Source: Shewanella avicenniae (lineage in GTDB: Bacteria > Pseudomonadota > Gammaproteobacteria > Enterobacterales > Shewanellaceae). From it: a stretch of 64,000 nt of DNA. Below the pieces are notes generated by a model. The model saw nothing but the letters and a program-made list of their open reading frames with translations, had not been told where the DNA came from and did not search any database. The number at the start of each line of letters is the position of its first letter. Positions within the stretch are counted from its first letter, which is position 1. Shown here piece after piece: positions 54,475 to 64,000 of this stretch. The position numbers and the translations under genes were made by a program. Location: the NCBI RefSeq assembly GCF_017354945.1, contig NZ_CP071503.1, forward strand, positions 2,294,001 to 2,358,000, written 5' to 3'.

Positions 54475-54865
54475 AACGTCCGACCCTACTATCTGATACC
54501 GTGATGGTAAATTGCGGGATGGCAACCGTTTGCGTGATGCCGCCGATGGTGACCTCCATCTTGGTGTAGCCACAATGTTTGCTGTAACTGGCATTAGCGG
54601 TTGACTGCAAATCATGATTTAGCACCATGACTTCGCCGTTACTGTCTTGCCCAGCGACCGAGCAACTCAGTTGCATACCGCCGCTGGCGAGTTCGCCACG
54701 TAGCTCATTTAGCACCAAGTTTTGCACGTTATCCGTCACCTGCGATTTCATCGACACCGACAGGGTATACGCAACACCAAGCCCTGATATCGCTACCAGA
54801 AAGATACTGATCATCCCTTCCAGCAACGTAAACCCCGTCTGTCTATTCCAAGTAGCCGTTCGCAT
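54452..54865 (-). CDS. PilV-like minor prepilin
   Basis: About 137 residues from ATG 54865. The leader MRTATWNRQTG is cut before FTLLEGMISIFLVAISGLGVAY, which keeps the +5 glutamate needed for methylation and assembly. The C-terminal half contains paired Cys (SCSVAG, HCGYTK). It follows fimT and precedes the PilW-like gene with overlaps on both sides, the usual order in type IV pilus minor-pilin operons. Confidence 0.83.
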   Translation of the reverse strand: MRTATWNRQTGFTLLEGMISIFLVAISGLGVAYTLSVSMKSQVTDNVQNLVLNELRGELASGGMQLSCSVAGQDSNGEVMVLNHDLQSTANASYSKHCGYTKMEVTIGGITQTVAIPQFTITVSDSRVGRYDMVIQN

Positions 54866-55307
54866 TGTTGCTCCCTTTACTGATGGAATACTGGGTTGAA
54901 GTGGCGCAATTTTGGCTATTGACCACACCACTGCTCGGCAATCCAGCAGAATTAAACGCAATACAAGCCGTTTGCTGCTGTGCGATGGTTATGCTGTCAA
55001 CCGCAAGCTGTGCTTGCCAAAGTGCGTCGGTGCAATTCAACGCGGTGTAATCACCGTTTTGCACACATAGCTGTTTGTTAGTTAATAGCAGTAAGCTCGC
55101 GCTATTCGACGCCCCATTAGCTCCATGTGTTAATGCCACTGAACGCGCCTTTGCATAACCTTGCTGGAGCACTTCTTGGGTGGCTTGGAGTTGCTGTTTA
55201 CCCAACCAACTGGCGGTTAACGAGCCGCCATACAATGCGAGAATTCCGGCCACAGCCACAGTGACCATCATTTCTACAAGCGACAAACCACGTTGGCCTA
55301 TCACCAT
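54843..55307 (-). CDS. FimT/GspH-like minor prepilin
   Basis: About 154 residues from ATG 55307. The leader MVIGQRG is followed by LSLVEMMVTVAVAGILALYGG with +5 Glu. The globular part includes ARSVALTHGANG and a Cys-containing CIAFNSAGLPSSGVVNSQNC, typical of the GspH/FimT domain. It overlaps the upstream pilin gene end by a few bases and pilV by 23 nt. Confidence 0.82.
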   Translation of the reverse strand: MVIGQRGLSLVEMMVTVAVAGILALYGGSLTASWLGKQQLQATQEVLQQGYAKARSVALTHGANGASNSASLLLLTNKQLCVQNGDYTALNCTDALWQAQLAVDSITIAQQQTACIAFNSAGLPSSGVVNSQNCATSTQYSISKGSNNANGYLE

Positions 55308-55717
55308 GATGCAAACCCACAATCGCTGGTTACAGTGCGATTATTACGGCTATCAAGGGTTAACACACAGCCAGCCAAGGTACTGCTACCCGTCGCTTTT
55401 AAACTGTATGCGGTACTAGTACTGGTTAATGAGTAGCTAAAATATTGTGCTTCCGATGGTGCCCAACCAGTAAAACTGCTGGTTGTGGCCGCTGTACCTG
55501 CAGCATTGGTTGGGTACTGCAGTTGGTTTTTGTAGATCGCTTCCATTTCCATCGCCAACCCCACCAGATCTGTGGTAGCGGCGCGCGCTCGGCTCGATTT
55601 GATAAATGATTGATAAGATGGCAACGCGATAGCGGCCAAAATCGCCACCACGGCGACAACGACCATGAGTTCAACCAAAGTGAACCCGTGGTGCTTCACA
55701 AAAATGTTGTTCGTCAC
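55301..55717 (-). CDS. PilE/PilA-like type IV pilin
   Basis: A 138-residue prepilin. The short leader MTNNIFVKHHG precedes FTLVELMVVVAVVAILAAIA with +5 Glu and Pro-22-like LPSYQSF. The C-terminal disulfide pair is in LAGCVLTLDS and TSDCGFASW. The size and PilE-like features (KNQLQYPTNA) match a PilE minor pilin or a small major pilin. Translation starts at GTG 55717 behind AAGGCGG. It is the first gene of a five-gene minus-strand operon. Confidence 0.87.
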   Translation of the reverse strand: MTNNIFVKHHGFTLVELMVVVAVVAILAAIALPSYQSFIKSSRARAATTDLVGLAMEMEAIYKNQLQYPTNAAGTAATTSSFTGWAPSEAQYFSYSLTSTSTAYSLKATGSSTLAGCVLTLDSRNNRTVTSDCGFASW

Positions 55718-56281
55718 TGATACCGCCTTATTCCGATCTCAGTTTGTTTGGAAAAATACTACCTTAGCAACTACGCTGGAATCTAGCGTTTTACCGATTA
55801 ACAATTGTAAATAACGATCATTTTGCATTGATTAATAGATCAACCACACATTTTGAATAACATTCAAACTAATTTCATTTTTAGCACATTAAAAACAGCA
55901 GGTTATACATGCGCAAAACCAAACCTAAAAATTAAAATCCAACAGATAAAACCGATTAACCGCTAAAACTCCGTCAATAAACTTGTAATATTAGCCATAT
56001 TACAGATTATCTGACTTAATGCCGTTATTTTGACAATAATCAGTTATTTGACGCTTATCAGAAGGCTTGTTAAATCAGGTCAAACACGAAAGAATTAAGC
56101 ACGCAAACAGAGACAATCCGCAGCCAACGCCTGCACCGTGTTCAGCCAGCATGAATGAAAGTATGAGGAATTGTGTTAGAGATAAGCACCTTAAACGGCG
56201 GGTCACAAAACATTTTGAGAGTGAAATGGAATGAGTAAGGCCAAGCTAGACTCGGCCCGACAAGATATTTGCTTTGAAGTG
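55718..56281. other. AT-rich upstream region of the pilin operon
   Basis: About 560 nt between the pilin operon start and the ybgI stop. It contains the pilin promoter, not identified with certainty; no sigma-54 GG-N10-GC element was found by eye. One perfect inverted repeat lies at 55984-56004. No ORF of note. Confidence 0.45.
55984..56004. promoter_or_regulatory. operator-like inverted repeat
   Basis: TGTAATAT-TAGCC-ATATTACA has perfect 8-bp arms around a 5-nt centre and lies about 270-290 nt upstream of the pilin operon start. The form suits a dimeric repressor site, but no regulator family can be named. It could also be simply an AT-rich hairpin. Confidence 0.4.
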
Positions 56282-57034
56282 CTATACCGGATTATCGATG
56301 TCGACAAAGTGATGCAGTAAACCAAACTTAGCGGCCAAATGCTCACCAAGCGCAGCAATACCATAGCGCTCAGTAGCATGATGCCCCGCGGCATAATAAT
56401 GAACGCCCTGCTCAACGGCACTGTGAAAGGTCCGTTCGGACGCTTCACCGCTAATAAACGCATCAACTCCCAATGCATACGCTTCATCGATATAGTCTTG
56501 CGCGCCACCAGTACACCACGCAACCGACTTAATTACGGCTCGATCTGCGGCCAAGTGCAAAGGCTCACGGCCGAGTTTCTTAGCAATATATCTTGAAAAT
56601 TGTGCTCCCGTGAGTGGTTGGGTCAATTCTCCCCGCCAAAGCAGATTCTGCGGAATATGCTCCACCATTTGAATATTTTCGAGTGCCAGTTGCCGGCCTA
56701 AACACGCGTTATTCCCCAGTTCAGCATGACCATCCAAAGGTAGATGGTAACCGAGTAGATTGATATCGTGGGTCAGCAGAGCTTTGATGCGGCGTTGCTT
56801 CATACCTACGAGGACGGCGGGTTCACTTTTCCAAAAAAAACCGTGATGCACGAGCAGCGCGTCGGCATTTAAGGCAATGGCCTCTTCGATAAGCGCTTGG
56901 CAAGCGGTAACACCGGTGACGATAGTCGAGATCTGCTCACGCCCCTCAACTTGCAGGCCATTCGGCGCGTAATCTTTATAGCGGTCAACTTGCAAAAATT
57001 CACTAAGATATGCTTCTAGTTCGCGTCGTTTCAC
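56282..57034 (-). CDS. ybgI: Nif3-like dinuclear metal centre protein YbgI
   Basis: A 250-residue member of the NIF3/YbgI family, hexameric rings with a two-metal site; a GTP cyclohydrolase I type 2-like role has been proposed but is unsettled. Metal ligands are visible in LVHHGFFWK, HLPLDGHAELGN and AAGHHATERYG. GTG 57034 (after GGAG) is chosen because the E. coli protein starts there; the ORF is open 24 codons further. It is divergent from the small basic-protein gene at 57.2 kb. Confidence 0.92.
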   Translation of the reverse strand: MKRRELEAYLSEFLQVDRYKDYAPNGLQVEGREQISTIVTGVTACQALIEEAIALNADALLVHHGFFWKSEPAVLVGMKQRRIKALLTHDINLLGYHLPLDGHAELGNNACLGRQLALENIQMVEHIPQNLLWRGELTQPLTGAQFSRYIAKKLGREPLHLAADRAVIKSVAWCTGGAQDYIDEAYALGVDAFISGEASERTFHSAVEQGVHYYAAGHHATERYGIAALGEHLAAKFGLLHHFVDIDNPV

Positions 57035-57226
57035 CTTAATGCTCCGATCAATAAATATTGGCGCAAGCATAACACAACTGGCGATTTGATTGGCTCGGCG
57101 ACTCAATCCGCTACCCAGATAACATTTCTGAGGTTAATGCCCGCTGCAAATTGGACATAGCGCGCTTTTGCTTTATAAAATCGCCCGACCTTTGAGAATT
57201 TACAATTAGATAACAGGCCTAATTCA

Positions 57227-57547
57227 ATGACCAAACTGACTAAAGAAGATGTCATCAGCCAATTGGAAGCTGCACTTTCAAAGCGTGAGGGCAGCGCTGT
57301 CAGCATCGAACAAAGCGGAAGCTGGTATAAAATTGATGGCGGAAAATCAGTGCGCTTTGCTGAATTGGAAACAATGTTGCCAGAGTTGTCAGTTAGCGAT
57401 GCTAACCCGGTAACTAAAACAGCAACACCACAAAGCAAACCTGTGGCCAAAGGTGCTGCAATCGCTGCGACAGGTAAAACACCTAAGCAATTGTGGCGCG
57501 AAAAGCTCGCTAAAAAACCCGGTAGCCAATTACCTCGCGGTTTTTAA
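57227..57547 (+). CDS. hypothetical protein with basic C terminus
   Basis: A 106-residue soluble protein of unrecognised family. The N-terminal half (KEDVISQLEAALSKREGS, SWYKIDGGKSVRFAELETML) looks compact and folded. The linker (about 57-84) is rich in Ala, Thr, Pro and Lys, and the tail KQLWREKLAKKPGSQLPRGF is strongly basic, which might suit nucleic-acid or ribosome contact. It starts at ATG 57227 after CAGG. It is flanked by ybgI (divergent) and a glycine-zipper gene (convergent). Confidence 0.72.
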   Translation: MTKLTKEDVISQLEAALSKREGSAVSIEQSGSWYKIDGGKSVRFAELETMLPELSVSDANPVTKTATPQSKPVAKGAAIAATGKTPKQLWREKLAKKPGSQLPRGF

Positions 57548-57577
57548 GCAGTTAGCGATGTGGACGGCGAAAGGCGC

Positions 57578-58054
57578 TCACATCGCTTTATCAACTCTTA
57601 CACCGGTTTTAAAATAAACCACTCTCACTTCATCCCCTGATTGCAATGGCATATTACTGGCGGGTTGCTGAATCACCATCACCTGTTCACCATCGTTTTG
57701 ACGAATAATCAGCTCTTGTAACGCAATCACCCGAGCATGCGCTTGAGCAGTATGTTGGCTGCCAACGCCCGCGCCGATAATTGCGCCAAGCACTGTTGCA
57801 ACATCACGCCCATGACCATCACCAAACTGGTGCCCAATAACACCACCGAGCAACGCCCCGCCGAAGGTATGCCAACCGTTATTTCGGTCTTGCTCTAGCT
57901 CTGTTCGGCTCACATCTCTCACCGAATTTAACGTACCATAGACCACTTTAACGACCGGCATGGCTTGGTTGCGAGGAAACTCCTCAGCATTGACCTCATT
58001 TGCGTAGGGCAAGGCTACTGAAAGCCCAAATAACAGCAATAGTAATTTCCACAT
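57578..58054 (-). CDS. glycine-zipper outer-membrane-type protein
   Basis: A 158-residue exported protein. The signal peptide is MWKLLLLLFGLSVALPYANEVNA. There is no lipobox Cys. A glycine-zipper 2TM segment at about residues 65-100 (FGGALLGGVIGHQFGDG, VLGAIIGAGVGS) matches the Rickettsia 17-kDa antigen/SlyB class. The C-terminal strand region reads GDEVRVVYFKTGVRVDK. Members are small envelope proteins of unclear function. It is convergent with the gene to its left and divergent from aat. Confidence 0.83.
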   Translation of the reverse strand: MWKLLLLLFGLSVALPYANEVNAEEFPRNQAMPVVKVVYGTLNSVRDVSRTELEQDRNNGWHTFGGALLGGVIGHQFGDGHGRDVATVLGAIIGAGVGSQHTAQAHARVIALQELIIRQNDGEQVMVIQQPASNMPLQSGDEVRVVYFKTGVRVDKAM

Positions 58055-58107
58055 AGGTAAAATTCCGTTAAGTTATTAAACCAAGTTGCACTCAACGCTA
58101 TACAACT

Positions 58108-58818
58108 GTGAATACACTCTCTTTTCTACAAGATGCGTCAGATCCCTTTCCTGCGCCGGAGTTTGCACTAACAGAACCCAACGGCTTACTGGCAGTGGGT
58201 GGAGACTTACATCCTGAAAGGCTATTGAGTGCCTATTATCAAGGGATCTTTCCTTGGTTTAACCACAATGATCCCATTCTCTGGTGGTCACCTGATCCTA
58301 GAGCCATTTTCCTCCCTGGTAGCGTTAATGTCAGCCGTAGTTTGCGTAAATATATGAAAAAAATGGGCTGGCGCTACACCATTAACCATGCCTTCGCCGA
58401 TGTCGTTGCTGGCTGTGCCATGACTCGACAACAGCAGCCCGGCACTTGGATAACGGGAGAAATGCGGCTTGCTTACCAACAATTACATGAACTCGGTAGA
58501 GCCCACTCAATTGAAGTATGGCAAGAAGAACGCCTGATTGGCGGTTTATATGGCTTGAATGTTGGACTAATATTTTGTGGTGAATCGATGTTTCATCGCG
58601 AAACTAACGCATCGAAAGCGGCCTTTGTTGTGCTCCATCATCATCTGTTGTGTCATGGCTTTAAATTGATCGACGCACAAGTGATGAATCCGCATCTTGC
58701 ATCGCTGGGGGCACGTTCGCTAGACCGCCGTAGTTTCATTGAATTGGTCCACCGCTTTCGAGATGGCCAAGCCATTGCCGGATGTTGGGCACCACAAGAG
58801 GTAGAAATTGCACTCTGA
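58108..58818 (+). CDS. aat: leucyl/phenylalanyl-tRNA-protein transferase
   Basis: It transfers Leu or Phe from tRNA to N-terminal Lys or Arg, creating a destabilising residue for ClpS/ClpAP. It has 236 residues. Family blocks are [39 protein letters not shown] and [16 protein letters not shown]. Translation starts at GTG 58108 without a strong ribosome site. It overlaps bpt by 11 nt. Confidence 0.96.
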   Translation: MNTLSFLQDASDPFPAPEFALTEPNGLLAVGGDLHPERLLSAYYQGIFPWFNHNDPILWWSPDPRAIFLPGSVNVSRSLRKYMKKMGWRYTINHAFADVVAGCAMTRQQQPGTWITGEMRLAYQQLHELGRAHSIEVWQEERLIGGLYGLNVGLIFCGESMFHRETNASKAAFVVLHHHLLCHGFKLIDAQVMNPHLASLGARSLDRRSFIELVHRFRDGQAIAGCWAPQEVEIAL

Positions 58819-59542
58819 GCATCAAACCGTTGCAGTTGGATTAACCCAAACATTTCCTTGCAGCTATCTCGCTGATCAGCAAGAACAATTATTAGTCATT
58901 AAAGAGCAAATGATGCAACCCGCATTATTTGAACAGCTACTTTCAATGGGCTTTCGTCGCAGCGGCAGCATGGTTTATAAGCCGCGTTGTCCTCATTGCC
59001 AAGCCTGCCAACCAATTAGAGTGCCGTTAGCCGAGTTCACACCTTCTAAGCGTCAAAAACGGACACTTGCTCAAAATCGCGATATTCGCATCGAAGTCAG
59101 CAAACAGTTTCGCGATGCTCACTACCAACTTTACCAACGTTATATCAACGCTCGCCACCATGATGGGCCTATGTTTCCTCCCACGCTTGAGCAATATGTT
59201 GGCTTTATCGGCTGTGATTGGATGCAGCCCGGCTTTGTTGAGTTGTATTTAGATGAGCAGTTAGTGGGGGTCGCCGTTACAGATTTATTAGCGGATAGCC
59301 TGTCCGCAGTTTACAGCTTTTTCGACCCAGATCTCAGTCATCGCTCACTTGGGAGTTTGATGATTTTGCAACAGTGCAAACTCGGCGCTTCGATGAACAA
59401 GTCTTTTCTTTATCTTGGATATCAGATAGATGATAACAAGAAAATGAACTACAAAAGACTTTATCGCCCCTACCAAGTATTGACCTCTACAGGCTGGCTA
59501 AATGACTGCCGCTTACCGCAAACTCCTTTACACCGTGGGTAA
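58808..59542 (+). CDS. bpt: aspartate/glutamate leucyltransferase Bpt
   Basis: It transfers Leu to N-terminal Asp or Glu, the second branch of the bacterial N-degron pathway; E. coli lacks it. It has 244 residues. The N-terminal [11 protein letters not shown] and the Cys pair region [16 protein letters not shown] are hallmarks, with QNRDI and the C-terminal [20 protein letters not shown]. The start is TTG 58808 inside aat; no ATG exists near the family N terminus. It is coupled to aat and upstream of infA. Confidence 0.94.
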   Translation: MHSEHQTVAVGLTQTFPCSYLADQQEQLLVIKEQMMQPALFEQLLSMGFRRSGSMVYKPRCPHCQACQPIRVPLAEFTPSKRQKRTLAQNRDIRIEVSKQFRDAHYQLYQRYINARHHDGPMFPPTLEQYVGFIGCDWMQPGFVELYLDEQLVGVAVTDLLADSLSAVYSFFDPDLSHRSLGSLMILQQCKLGASMNKSFLYLGYQIDDNKKMNYKRLYRPYQVLTSTGWLNDCRLPQTPLHRG

Positions 59543-59583
59543 TTTGCGGCATGATACGGCGGTTTTTATTTCCTAGAGGCTAA

Positions 59584-59817
<234 letters not shown>

Positions 59818-59900
59818 TCTATTCTCCACATGCTTGCATTCTTGCCCCATTGTTGATGGCGGCTTGGTGGATTATTTTTAACGCCTGTTAAGATGCCAAT

Positions 59901-59932
59901 AAAAAATGGCTGCATCGCGCAGCCATTTTTTT
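59901..59932. terminator. bidirectional terminator between infA and clpA
   Basis: AAAAAATGGCTGC and GCAGCCATTTTTT form a 13-bp stem around ATCGC with T-runs on both strands, serving infA and the convergent clpA. Confidence 0.92.
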
Positions 59933-59948
59933 GTGAGCTCAACTCAGA

Positions 59949-62213
59949 TTATGAAACTTTTTCCGGTGATTCGACCGAAATATCCAGCTCACCGTTGATC
60001 ACATCAACCTTAGCTACGCCACCGAATTCCAACTTACCGAATAATATTTCATCGGCTAATGGACGTTTCAACATATCGGTCACCACTCGAGCCATTGGAC
60101 GTGCGCCCATCGTCTTATCGTAGCCCTTCTCTGCCAGATAGGTTCGCGCTTCATCACTGACATCCAAGGTTACACCCTTAGCATCCAACTGCGCTTGCAG
60201 TTCGACCAAGAATTTATCAACGACCTTAGCGATAATTGTCATATCCAAACTGTTAAACCAAATGATGCTGTCGAGGCGGTTACGGAATTCTGGCGAGAAT
60301 ACGCGATTAATCTCACTCATTGCATCATGACTATGGTCTTGCTGTTTGAAGCCGATTGATTTTCTCACGGTTTCCTGAACACCCGCGTTGGTGGTCATGA
60401 CTAACGTCACATGACGGAAATCCGCTTTTCGACCATTGTTATCGGTCAAGGTACCGTGATCCATCACCTGCAGCAGCAAGTTATAGATGTCAGGATGCGC
60501 TTTTTCGATTTCATCTAACAGCACCACACAATGTGGATTCTTAATCACCGCATCGGTGAGTAAACCACCTTGGTCAAAGCCAACATATCCTGGTGGCGCA
60601 CCAATCAAGCGTGAAACAGTATGGCTTTCCATGTATTCCGACATATCAAAGCGCACCAATTTCATGCCTAAACAATTGGCCAATTGATTAGTAACTTCGG
60701 TTTTACCCACCCCTGTAGGCCCCGCAAACAGGAAACTACCAACAGGTTTGTTTTCGTTGGCCAAACCACTTCGCGCTAAGCGAATGGCAGCACTCAAGCT
60801 TTCAATAGCCTTATCCTGACCGAAGACCGTCATCTTCAGATTCCGCTCAAGATTCTTCAATGTATCTCGTTCAGTTGAAGACACTGTTTTTTCAGGAATG
60901 CGCGCCATCTTGGCAATCACAGCTTCAATTTCAGCTTCACCAATCGTTTTCTTGCGTTTGCTCAACGGCAACATAGCCATCCGCGCACCAGCCTCGTCAA
61001 TGACGTCAATCGCCTTATCGGGCAAATGACGATCATTAATGTGGCGGTCGGACAAACGCGCCGCGGTTGCCAACGCCGCTTTGGTGTAACGGATATTGTG
61101 ATGTTCTTCGTAGCGAGATTTCAGCCCTTCCAAAATCTTGGTGGTTTCCTCTACGCTCGGCTCATTGATATCAATTTTTTGGAAACGACGAGCAAGCGCA
61201 CGATCTTTCTCAAAAATGCTTTGATACTCTTGGAACGTCGTTGAGCCCATACAACGCAATTTGCCACTGGATAGCAGCGGCTTCAACAGGTTGGACGCAT
61301 CCATAACGCCGCCAGAAGCTGCGCCAGCGCCAATAATGGTATGGATTTCATCGATGAACAGAATGGCATTTTTATCCGCAGTCAGCTCTTTAAGAATATT
61401 CTTCAGCCGCTTTTCAAAATCACCACGATATTTCGTGCCCGCCAACAGTGCACCCATATCCAATGAGTAAACGGTGGCATCGCGAATAACGTCGGGCACT
61501 TCGTCAGAGACAATCCGGTACGCGAGACCTTCTGCAATCGCAGTTTTACCGACACCGGCTTCGCCGACTAACAACGGATTGTTTTTACGACGGCGACACA
61601 GAATTTGAATACTGCGCTCGATTTCGTCATGACGTCCAATCAATGGATCAATCTTGCCCTGCGCTGCTTGCTCATTAAGATTACTGGCGAACTGAGACAG
61701 CATGTTGCGCTCTTCAATCGCTTCAGTTTGTTCTTCTGACGCGTTCTCTTGCGAAGCATTATTTTCTGGCTCTTCGTTGTTACGCGCAAACCCATGGGAG
61801 ATGTAGTTCACCACATCAAGGCGAGTTACATCATAACGACGCAACAAATAGACGGCTTGAGATTCCTGCTCACTGAAAATGGCCACCAGCACGTTAGCAC
61901 CGGTCACTTCATTACGGCCAGAGGATTGAACGTGGAACACCGCACGCTGCAATACACGTTGGAAACCAAGCGTTGGCTGAGTTTCTCGTTCATCTTCAGG
62001 GTCGGCGATCAATGGCGTAGTTTGCGTAATGAAACTCGATATATCATCACGCAACTTCTCGATGTTGGCACCACAGGCTAACAACGCATCACGCGCGGCG
62101 GGGTTATCGATCAACGCTAACAGCAGATGCTCAACGGTCATATATTCATGACGAGCATCTCTGGCTTGTTGAAAAGCCAGATTCAACGTGACTTCAAGAT
62201 CTTTATTCAGCAT
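59949..62213 (-). CDS. clpA: ClpA ATPase subunit of the ClpAP protease
   Basis: A Hsp100 unfoldase of about 754 residues. An N-terminal Clp_N double repeat (about 1-140) docks ClpS. AAA+ module 1 has [15 protein letters not shown] and the Walker B in [15 protein letters not shown]; module 2 has [15 protein letters not shown] and [12 protein letters not shown]. An IGF-type ClpP-binding loop is in [11 protein letters not shown] 62213 lies seven bases after AGGGGG; an upstream GTG is two codons away. It is 31 nt downstream of clpS. Confidence 0.97.
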   Translation of the reverse strand: MLNKDLEVTLNLAFQQARDARHEYMTVEHLLLALIDNPAARDALLACGANIEKLRDDISSFITQTTPLIADPEDERETQPTLGFQRVLQRAVFHVQSSGRNEVTGANVLVAIFSEQESQAVYLLRRYDVTRLDVVNYISHGFARNNEEPENNASQENASEEQTEAIEERNMLSQFASNLNEQAAQGKIDPLIGRHDEIERSIQILCRRRKNNPLLVGEAGVGKTAIAEGLAYRIVSDEVPDVIRDATVYSLDMGALLAGTKYRGDFEKRLKNILKELTADKNAILFIDEIHTIIGAGAASGGVMDASNLLKPLLSSGKLRCMGSTTFQEYQSIFEKDRALARRFQKIDINEPSVEETTKILEGLKSRYEEHHNIRYTKAALATAARLSDRHINDRHLPDKAIDVIDEAGARMAMLPLSKRKKTIGEAEIEAVIAKMARIPEKTVSSTERDTLKNLERNLKMTVFGQDKAIESLSAAIRLARSGLANENKPVGSFLFAGPTGVGKTEVTNQLANCLGMKLVRFDMSEYMESHTVSRLIGAPPGYVGFDQGGLLTDAVIKNPHCVVLLDEIEKAHPDIYNLLLQVMDHGTLTDNNGRKADFRHVTLVMTTNAGVQETVRKSIGFKQQDHSHDAMSEINRVFSPEFRNRLDSIIWFNSLDMTIIAKVVDKFLVELQAQLDAKGVTLDVSDEARTYLAEKGYDKTMGARPMARVVTDMLKRPLADEILFGKLEFGGVAKVDVINGELDISVESPEKVS

Positions 62214-62244
62214 GTGCACCCCCTAACTTCAGTGATCGCTAAAT

Positions 62245-62553
62245 TTACGCCTTCTCTAAGGAACACAGCAAAGGATGCTGATGTTGCCGAGCGAATTGAT
62301 TTACCTGCGCGACTTTGGTTTCTGCTATCCCAAACGGGTACAGACCACAAACCGCTTTTCCTTGGTGATGTACCAACAACATAATGTCGGTCGCTTCCTC
62401 GTGGTTCTTATTGAAAAACAACTGCAACACCTCAACCACAAACTCCATAGGGGTATAGTCATCGTTGTTCAAAATCACCTTATACATCGGCGGTGGCTGC
62501 AGTTCTTGCTCAACACCGCTCTCCAGTTGCTCAATTTGACCGATTTTTCCCAT
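62245..62553 (-). CDS. clpS: ClpS adaptor
   Basis: A 102-residue N-recognin that binds N-terminal Leu, Phe, Tyr or Trp and delivers substrates to ClpA. Conserved parts are the flexible N terminus, [21 protein letters not shown] with the Asn-Asp binding pocket, [20 protein letters not shown] and the C-terminal helix. It is first in the clpS-clpA operon and divergent from cspD. It is the direct reader of the marks made by Aat and Bpt encoded 3 kb away. Confidence 0.96.
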   Translation of the reverse strand: MGKIGQIEQLESGVEQELQPPPMYKVILNNDDYTPMEFVVEVLQLFFNKNHEEATDIMLLVHHQGKAVCGLYPFGIAETKVAQVNQFARQHQHPLLCSLEKA

Positions 62554-62955
62554 AACTCAATACTAGTATCTGTATCACACTTCAACCAACCGAACCAATG
62601 TGATGAATCGATTAATTCGTGCGATTTTTCCGACTGATGTTGATTTCACTATACGATCAAGTTAACGAAATTGTCTAAAGCAATTAGCAGAACAAACCTG
62701 ATAATTTTTCTGAATGGTCGTAAAAGCGCCCGAATTTCGTAGGTTTTGATTTACTTAAGGTTTTACTCAATTAAATTTATGCGAAGTTGTGCAGCCAACT
62801 ATTATCCTTTAGTCTTAAGAATGTTGTGATTTTGTTAAACCCATCTTGACATCACCTAGCAAGGCTCGCATTCTGTACCCGATCAGTTGATATTTCGACC
62901 AACTAATAAACGAAGTATCGATGTATTGGGAGCAACAGTAGAAGGAAGTAGATGT
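62554..62955. promoter_or_regulatory. divergent clpS-cspD control region
   Basis: About 400 nt, AT-rich. On the plus strand a perfect -35 TTGACA at 62846-62851 is followed after 17 nt by a poor -10 CATTCT at 62869-62874, the best cspD promoter candidate, leaving a leader of about 75 nt. The clpS promoter should lie near 62570-62680, but no clear elements were recognised. No ORF. Confidence 0.4.
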
Positions 62956-63162
62956 ATGGCAAGCGGAACTGTAAAGTGGTTCAACAACGCCAAAGGTTTT
63001 GGGTTTATCTGCCCAGATCAAGGTGGTGAAGACGTTTTTGCACACTATTCAACCATTGAGATGGATGGCTACAGAACTCTAAAAGCAGGTCAACCTGTTG
63101 AATTTGAAGTGGAGAAAGGTCCAAAAGGCATGCATGCCTCACAGATCTCTCCAGCCAAGTAA
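62956..63162 (+). CDS. cspD: cold-shock-like protein CspD
   Basis: A 68-residue cold-shock-domain protein. RNP1 is KGFGFI and RNP2 is DVFAHY. The text [18 protein letters not shown] and the ending [11 protein letters not shown] match CspD, a stationary-phase single-strand-binding inhibitor of replication in E. coli. GAAGGAAG precedes ATG 62956; an out-of-frame ATG at 62952 and a longer in-frame ORF are disregarded. The cspD-clpS-clpA divergence is conserved. Confidence 0.96.
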   Translation: MASGTVKWFNNAKGFGFICPDQGGEDVFAHYSTIEMDGYRTLKAGQPVEFEVEKGPKGMHASQISPAK

Positions 63163-63185
63163 AGCACCAAGCAAATTTCTACTTG

Positions 63186-63210
63186 AAAGGCGGGTATTCC
63201 GCCTTTTTTT
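63186..63210 (+). terminator. terminator of cspD
   Basis: AAAGGCGG and CCGCCTTT pair around GTATT and are followed by further T residues (T7 in total), about 23 nt after the cspD stop. Confidence 0.9.
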
Positions 63211-63238
63211 ATGACTTATCGTTAACACGTCAACACAA

Positions 63239-63266
63239 GCACACCGCAGTTAACACTGCGATGTGC
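63239..63266 (-). other. hairpin downstream of icd
   Basis: GCACACCGCAGT and ACTGCGATGTGC form an imperfect 12-bp stem (one mismatch) around TAAC. It is 12 nt past the icd stop on the minus strand. There is no T-run, so a Rho-type or mRNA-stabilising role is more likely than intrinsic termination. Confidence 0.5.
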
Positions 63267-63277
63267 CGCATTCACAC

Positions 63278-64000
<723 letters not shown>

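Noticed and set aside
62815..63045. 76-codon minus-strand ORF over the cspD start
   Set aside because: It overlaps the cspD coding start and ribosome site on the opposite strand, and has no supporting ribosome site or family resemblance.

Overview
The window is a chromosomal segment from a gammaproteobacterium that looks like Shewanella or a close Alteromonadales relative. The grounds are the gene content and order: a complete his operon with a polyhistidine leader; pyrD beside zapC and a 1615-residue NAD-glutamate dehydrogenase; pepN-prc-proQ-msrC-yebG; a split letA with a seven-MCE letB; rsmF; a tatD/ycfH-pilZ-holB-tmk-mltG-pabC-dcd-udk-mrp run; metG; and aat-bpt-infA next to clpA-clpS, cspD and a monomeric isocitrate dehydrogenase. 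No rRNA, tRNA, CRISPR array, intact insertion sequence or prophage was seen.

Layout. 0.2-8.2 kb (minus strand): a methyl-accepting chemotaxis protein with a possible sigma-28 promoter, a small periplasmic protein, a secreted M1 metallopeptidase and a Cache-HAMP-PAS-GGDEF-EAL protein. 8.2-10.5 kb: an AT-rich accessory stretch with tandem hairpins, a secreted-protein gene broken by two homopolymer frameshifts, further coding remnants and one three-helix membrane protein. 10.5-12.6 kb: a YoaA/DinG-type iron-sulfur helicase. 12.7-20.4 kb (plus): hisL, its attenuator and hisGDCBHAFI. 20.4-34.2 kb (minus): zapC, pyrD, the large glutamate dehydrogenase, pepN with a DUF2835 gene, prc, proQ, msrC and yebG with a consensus LexA box. 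34.3-38.2 kb (plus): two LetA half-proteins and LetB, an envelope lipid-transport system. 38.3-40.9 kb (minus): a zinc-ribbon membrane protein and a membrane-anchored DUF2726/zinc-finger protein, each preceded by the same promoter-like 33-bp repeat, then an SpmA-SpmB fusion. 40.9-51.8 kb: rsmF and a possible small RNA, the ycfH-to-mrp block, and metG.

51.8-55.7 kb (minus) is a type IV pilin operon: a PilE-like pilin, FimT, PilV- and PilW-like minor pilins, and a 621-residue final protein joining a prepilin-type N terminus to a bactofilin-like beta-solenoid. That protein is the most unusual product in the window. 56.2-64 kb holds ybgI/Nif3, two small uncharacterised genes and a nearly complete N-degron pathway: Aat and Bpt transferases, infA, then ClpA and ClpS on the opposite strand. 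cspD follows, and the 3' part of a monomeric icd runs off the right edge.

Most of the window is conserved housekeeping sequence. The points that deserve a second look are the beta-solenoid prepilin, the duplicated promoter-like repeats, eight GATC sites within 84 bp at the pyrD 3' end, the decaying island at 8.7-10.2 kb, the candidate small RNA after rsmF, and the operator-like inverted repeat upstream of the pilin operon.
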